DNA from: Straminergon stramineum
Taxonomy: Eukaryota; Streptophyta; Bryopsida; Hypnales; Calliergonaceae
Length of the DNA stretch: 64,000 nt
NCBI GenBank assembly: GCA_963920665.1
Contig: OY987270.1
Span: 17,324,019 to 17,388,018, forward strand
Direction: 5' to 3'
In this document: in pieces, positions 60,613-64,000 of the stretch
Layout: every line of letters starts with the position of its first letter
How positions within the stretch are numbered: position 1 is the stretch's first letter
The notes under the pieces: generated by a model
Seen by the model: the letters and a program-made list of their open reading frames with translations, nothing else
Database searches by the model: none
Told to the model about the DNA's origin: nothing
Program-made: the position numbers and the translations under genes

Positions 60613-60663
60613 CCTTGTTGAGTAAAAACTGAGTTCCCTAAAATCAATTTAGGGCTGCATTAT

Positions 60664-61160
60664 ATGAGGAGTCAAGGCCATTTTATTGCTAAAGATTGTC
60701 ATAATCGTTGCTTTTTCATGGGTCCAAAATTCATAAAAACATCCCGAGGGCCTTTACACAAGAAATGAAGGTCAAAATTTTGAAAATTAATGTTTAAAAG
60801 ACAAGGTCTGATATGGTGTGAGCTCCAAAAAAATGAATCCACTAAGAATGGAAGGCCAATTCTTGGCCTTGGGACCGTTTCTCATTTCACCATTTAAAAG
60901 TTTTTTCAATGAAACATATTTCTTTTTAATTAATCAACACCATAGGATGGCCTTGAAATTTAAACGGCCAAAAATGAATGAAAAAGATGAGCTGAAATTC
61001 CCAAAACTCCATGCATATCACCCTACAAAGTAGCTTTCAAGCCTCTACATATGGGAGAAACGACTCTGACTCTAGTATTATTATAATGAGTGTTTCAAGC
61101 CGTTTGGGCTGAAATTTGAGCTAAAGCGGCTTGAAGTTTTCATGGCCTTTGACTCCCCAT
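60664..61160. mobile_element. MITE-like element with ATGGGGAGTCAA ends, copy 2
   Basis: Same element as at 38,728-39,226, with one change in the left terminus (GAGG for GGGG). Confidence 0.5.
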
Positions 61161-62434
61161 CTAAAGCAACTCTTTAAGACTTTTGAAACCAAATTAGGAG
61201 TCAAAATCTAAAAACATTTAAATGCCAATTTCTGTATTTTAACTGGGAGGAAAAGAGTAGATGGGCTAATTCGCCTTGCCGCTTGTCTGGCAACACACAG
61301 TCATAACACAAAAACCGTTCCATCCTTCAAAGGCACACAACTACCAGAATAGGCAAAAGTAGAGGACAAAAGAAACAAGAAACAAAAGGCCCTTTTCTTC
61401 TTCATGGTATTCAATACATCATACAAGAAGAATAAGAGAAAGGTGGTTCAAATTCAGTCGAAACTGTGATTTTATGCTGGAATACACAGGGTAATTTCTC
61501 AGTCCATCTCTTTCAAGTTTCCATCACAGAAAATGGGGGTAGAGTCAGCAGAAGAAGCAGTTATGCAAATCTCTCTATCTCCTTCAAACCATAAGCCCAT
61601 ATAATAGATTCAACACTCATTAGTCAAATTAAACATATTTTTGCCCAAAAAAACCCCAATTAGGTCAATGCTAATTTCTATGATTATTTTTTAATAATTT
61701 TTTTTTACCACATGAACAAAAGATATAATTGACATTATTTTATGTAGAATCTACTATAATCTAACTCCCTTATTATGACCAACTAAACTCCCATCATAGT
61801 GGGCATATTAAGAAGGTGTCATTGTAAAAATTAATTGCATCTGTCACATTAAAAAGGTAACCCTAGATTTGCCTTAGATTCTCCAGATTCTTGCATCTCT
61901 CAATGTACTCAAGTCATATTAGCAAGAGTAATTATTGCAATAAAGGACAAGTTTCTCATTGGGGACATCCGTTCCCAAGAATCTTGTCGTAATAGGAGAA
62001 ATATCATATTAAAGGGTGTCATATAAAAGAGGTTAGACTGTATCAAGCCATGGTAACAAAGTATCCAAGCTATGTTCAATACACTAGATAATAATGAGAA
62101 GGAGAATGACATCCATGAACATGTGCAAGAAGATGGAAAGTTGGAGTGAACATGTTTTTGTGTTTTTTTATTTAATTTAAATTTACTTATTTATTTATTT
62201 TGATACACCATGTTTTGTATTTAGTGGTCAACTTTCTACACTAACTTTATAACAACATATATAAATGTTATAATGAACGCGAAAATTTGTGAATATTCCT
62301 ATGAATATTTGTATATTCCTATGAATATTTGTATATTCCTAAGAATATATATATGAATATTCATTCGGATATTAATATATTAATCATAATACAAATATGT
62401 TCATAGGATAATATTATATTCATAGTATATCTTT

Positions 62435-63610
62435 CTATTTATATGAGGTGTCTTGAAAATATACCAAAACACTCTCCAAACTATTACAAAGAGTTGTAAG
62501 AGCTTGCCACCTAGATAACCACCGGAATTTATGAAATCTTTTTAGGAATTTTTGAGAGTCAAATATTTCTTTTTGCAAAGTTTGCAAAGAGGACTTCCTC
62601 TTTGCAAACTTCTTGAAATGTGAAGCTATGGAATTAATAAGCTTATCTATTTCATTAGATAATGATGAACAACCAAGTCCTTTAGCTACCTCTAAAGAAG
62701 CCAAATTTGTTCTATGAGCAATGCAATGTACAACAAGAAGATGGGGATTTACCTTGTTTTTAAGCTGGATTGCAACTTTAGCTTTAGATCTCACCATTAC
62801 AGATGCTCTATTTGAGCCGAAACCTAAGAATTTGTTGAAGTCCAATCCCAAATCCTTCAAAGTGGATATTAAAGCATCATATATGAAAGTAGAATCTTTT
62901 TTTCCACATACACATTCTATCAACCCTAAAAACACACATGCAGGCATTCTCCCTTCTATAAAAGTAGCAAAAACAACCATGTAGCCCTAAACGAAAATAT
63001 CTATAGACTCATCTATCATAATGCCAAAGTATTTCGAGTCTTTAACTCTATCAATTAGTTTTTTTAATCACATTTGATATTAATAAAAATGAGTTCAAAG
63101 CATGATTTTTCATCATGATACATATAATTCTTTAGTGATGCATGCATTCAAGGAGATAAGCAATTTACACAATCCAACGAACTTAGAAAAAGACAATATT
63201 TTTTTACCAATGTAGTAAGATAATTTGAAGAGGGCTAAAATAGCTTTGGCACATGTCTTACTAGATTCCATGATGACTTTCTCCATGATTTTTTGACCTA
63301 AGTGGTTAATCCATATTAACCTTCTATGTTCATCAAATTTAGTGTGCTCTTAGAAGGCTGAGACTTTGATGTTTACTGAGCCTTGTTTTGCAAAAACAAA
63401 TTTACCACCCTTTTCTTTACATGTTTTACAAAAAAACTTCCCTAGTGTGGAATTGAATTCAATCCAATCAAATTGTGTGTACCATGCATCTTTCCATGAT
63501 TTTGATGCTAATTCAATGGGATTTAAAGTTGTGTTATTGTTGGATGAAGCAGTACCTTGTGATGTTTTCACTAAGGTTAAATCATTATTTCTTTCATTAG
63601 ATAGCAACAT
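62435..63610 (-). pseudogene. hAT-superfamily transposase, dead, copy 2
   Basis: Near-identical to 40,479-41,654, including the stop after NIKVSAF, the TAG after DIFV, and GFGSNRASVMV in place of the expected SDGASVM. The shared lesions show that the element was already dead when the block was copied. The few differences include CTC for ATC near 63,347 and AAT for GCT near 63,222. Confidence 0.8.
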
Positions 63611-64000
63611 GTTTCTAATGCTCCTTTAACGCTTAGCCATGATTTGGTTATAAGTTGTCTCTAAACCAAATAAAATTGTTCAATAAAAAAATTTTAAACC
63701 ACAAAAGAAAGTAAGAAACCCTAAATACAAATATTTCACCAACAATGCAAATAAGAAAGAAGGTAAGGAGAAGATCCCTGAAAATGTATAGAAGTTGCTC
63801 TCCAGCCACTACTTCAAGAAAGAAACAATTGTGGAAGCATATCTTCAAATTGAACTTGAAAAATATTCACTCATTAAGTTATGAGTGAAGTTCCTCCAAC
63901 ATTCACCAATTTGCATTGTCAACGTTAGATGAGTTGACAATTGAGGAAGGTGGCAAGGAAACTTTTCAACTTCTTGTGACTTACAAAATGTCCAGAAGGG

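Larger units (their letters stand above)
60613..64000. repeat. Segmental direct duplication, copy 2 (runs off the window)
   Basis: Partner of 38,677-42,046, in the same orientation, about 21.9 kb away. It still matches at base 64,000, where copy 1 continues past 42,044. It differs by a 20-base tandem gain near 62,330 (TATGAATATTTGTATATTCC twice) and scattered substitutions concentrated before 61,320. Confidence 0.95.

Noticed and set aside
38677..64000. The two 3.4 kb direct repeats as long terminal repeats of one giant retrotransposon
   Set aside because: They contain a dead hAT transposase and a MITE, do not begin TG or show a primer-binding site inside the left copy, and the DNA between them carries unrelated genes and an rRNA fragment.

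Overview
The window looks like nuclear DNA of a land plant, most likely a moss. The evidence is a RABA-type small GTPase exon, a plant 40S ribosomal protein S2 gene with a GT-AG intron, plant-type CACTA and hAT-like transposon remains, and a KP4-like secreted protein gene. The KP4 family is known mainly from fungi, a fungal virus and mosses. Most of the sequence is AT-rich, intergenic and repeat-laden. Genes and a few minisatellites stand out as GC-richer islands. I cannot name the species.

Layout, left to right. 1-216 (-) is the first coding exon of a Rab GTPase running off the left edge, with a GGGGATCAAAC minisatellite upstream. About 3.06-4.77 kb (-) is a decayed multi-exon GDSL esterase/lipase. 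7.89-9.91 kb (-) is a four-exon 2-oxoglutarate/Fe(II) dioxygenase that resembles the fungal TET/JBP-like family; it carries two in-frame stops. 9.9-18.2 kb has no recognisable gene but holds tandem and inverted repeats. 18.2-21.7 kb is a 5'-truncated CACTA transposon with a decayed transposase. 21.7-24.8 kb is AT-rich with two small MITEs. 25.0-26.7 kb (+) is intact RPS2. 27.9-30.7 kb is a nest of TIR elements, with one TTAA-flanked element inserted inside another. 35.6-38.6 kb holds a palindrome array followed by a decayed unknown gene into which a 1.06 kb non-autonomous CACTA element has jumped.

38.68-42.05 kb and 60.61-64.0 kb are a direct duplication carrying the same dead hAT-like transposase (-). 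Between the two copies lie the intact KP4-like gene (42,888-43,280, +), a decayed retroelement-like coding region (47.5-48.5 kb, -), a candidate CACTA element, a C-rich minisatellite, a second hAT remnant and a 1.56 kb decayed 25S rRNA fragment (58.35-59.90 kb, -).

Only RPS2, the Rab exon and the KP4-like gene look functional, and they are not an operon or pathway. The KP4-like gene and the dioxygenase both have fungal affinity, which makes this window of interest for horizontal transfer. Many stops in the dead elements fit cytosine deamination (TGG to TAG, CGA to TGA), as expected for long-term methylated repeats.
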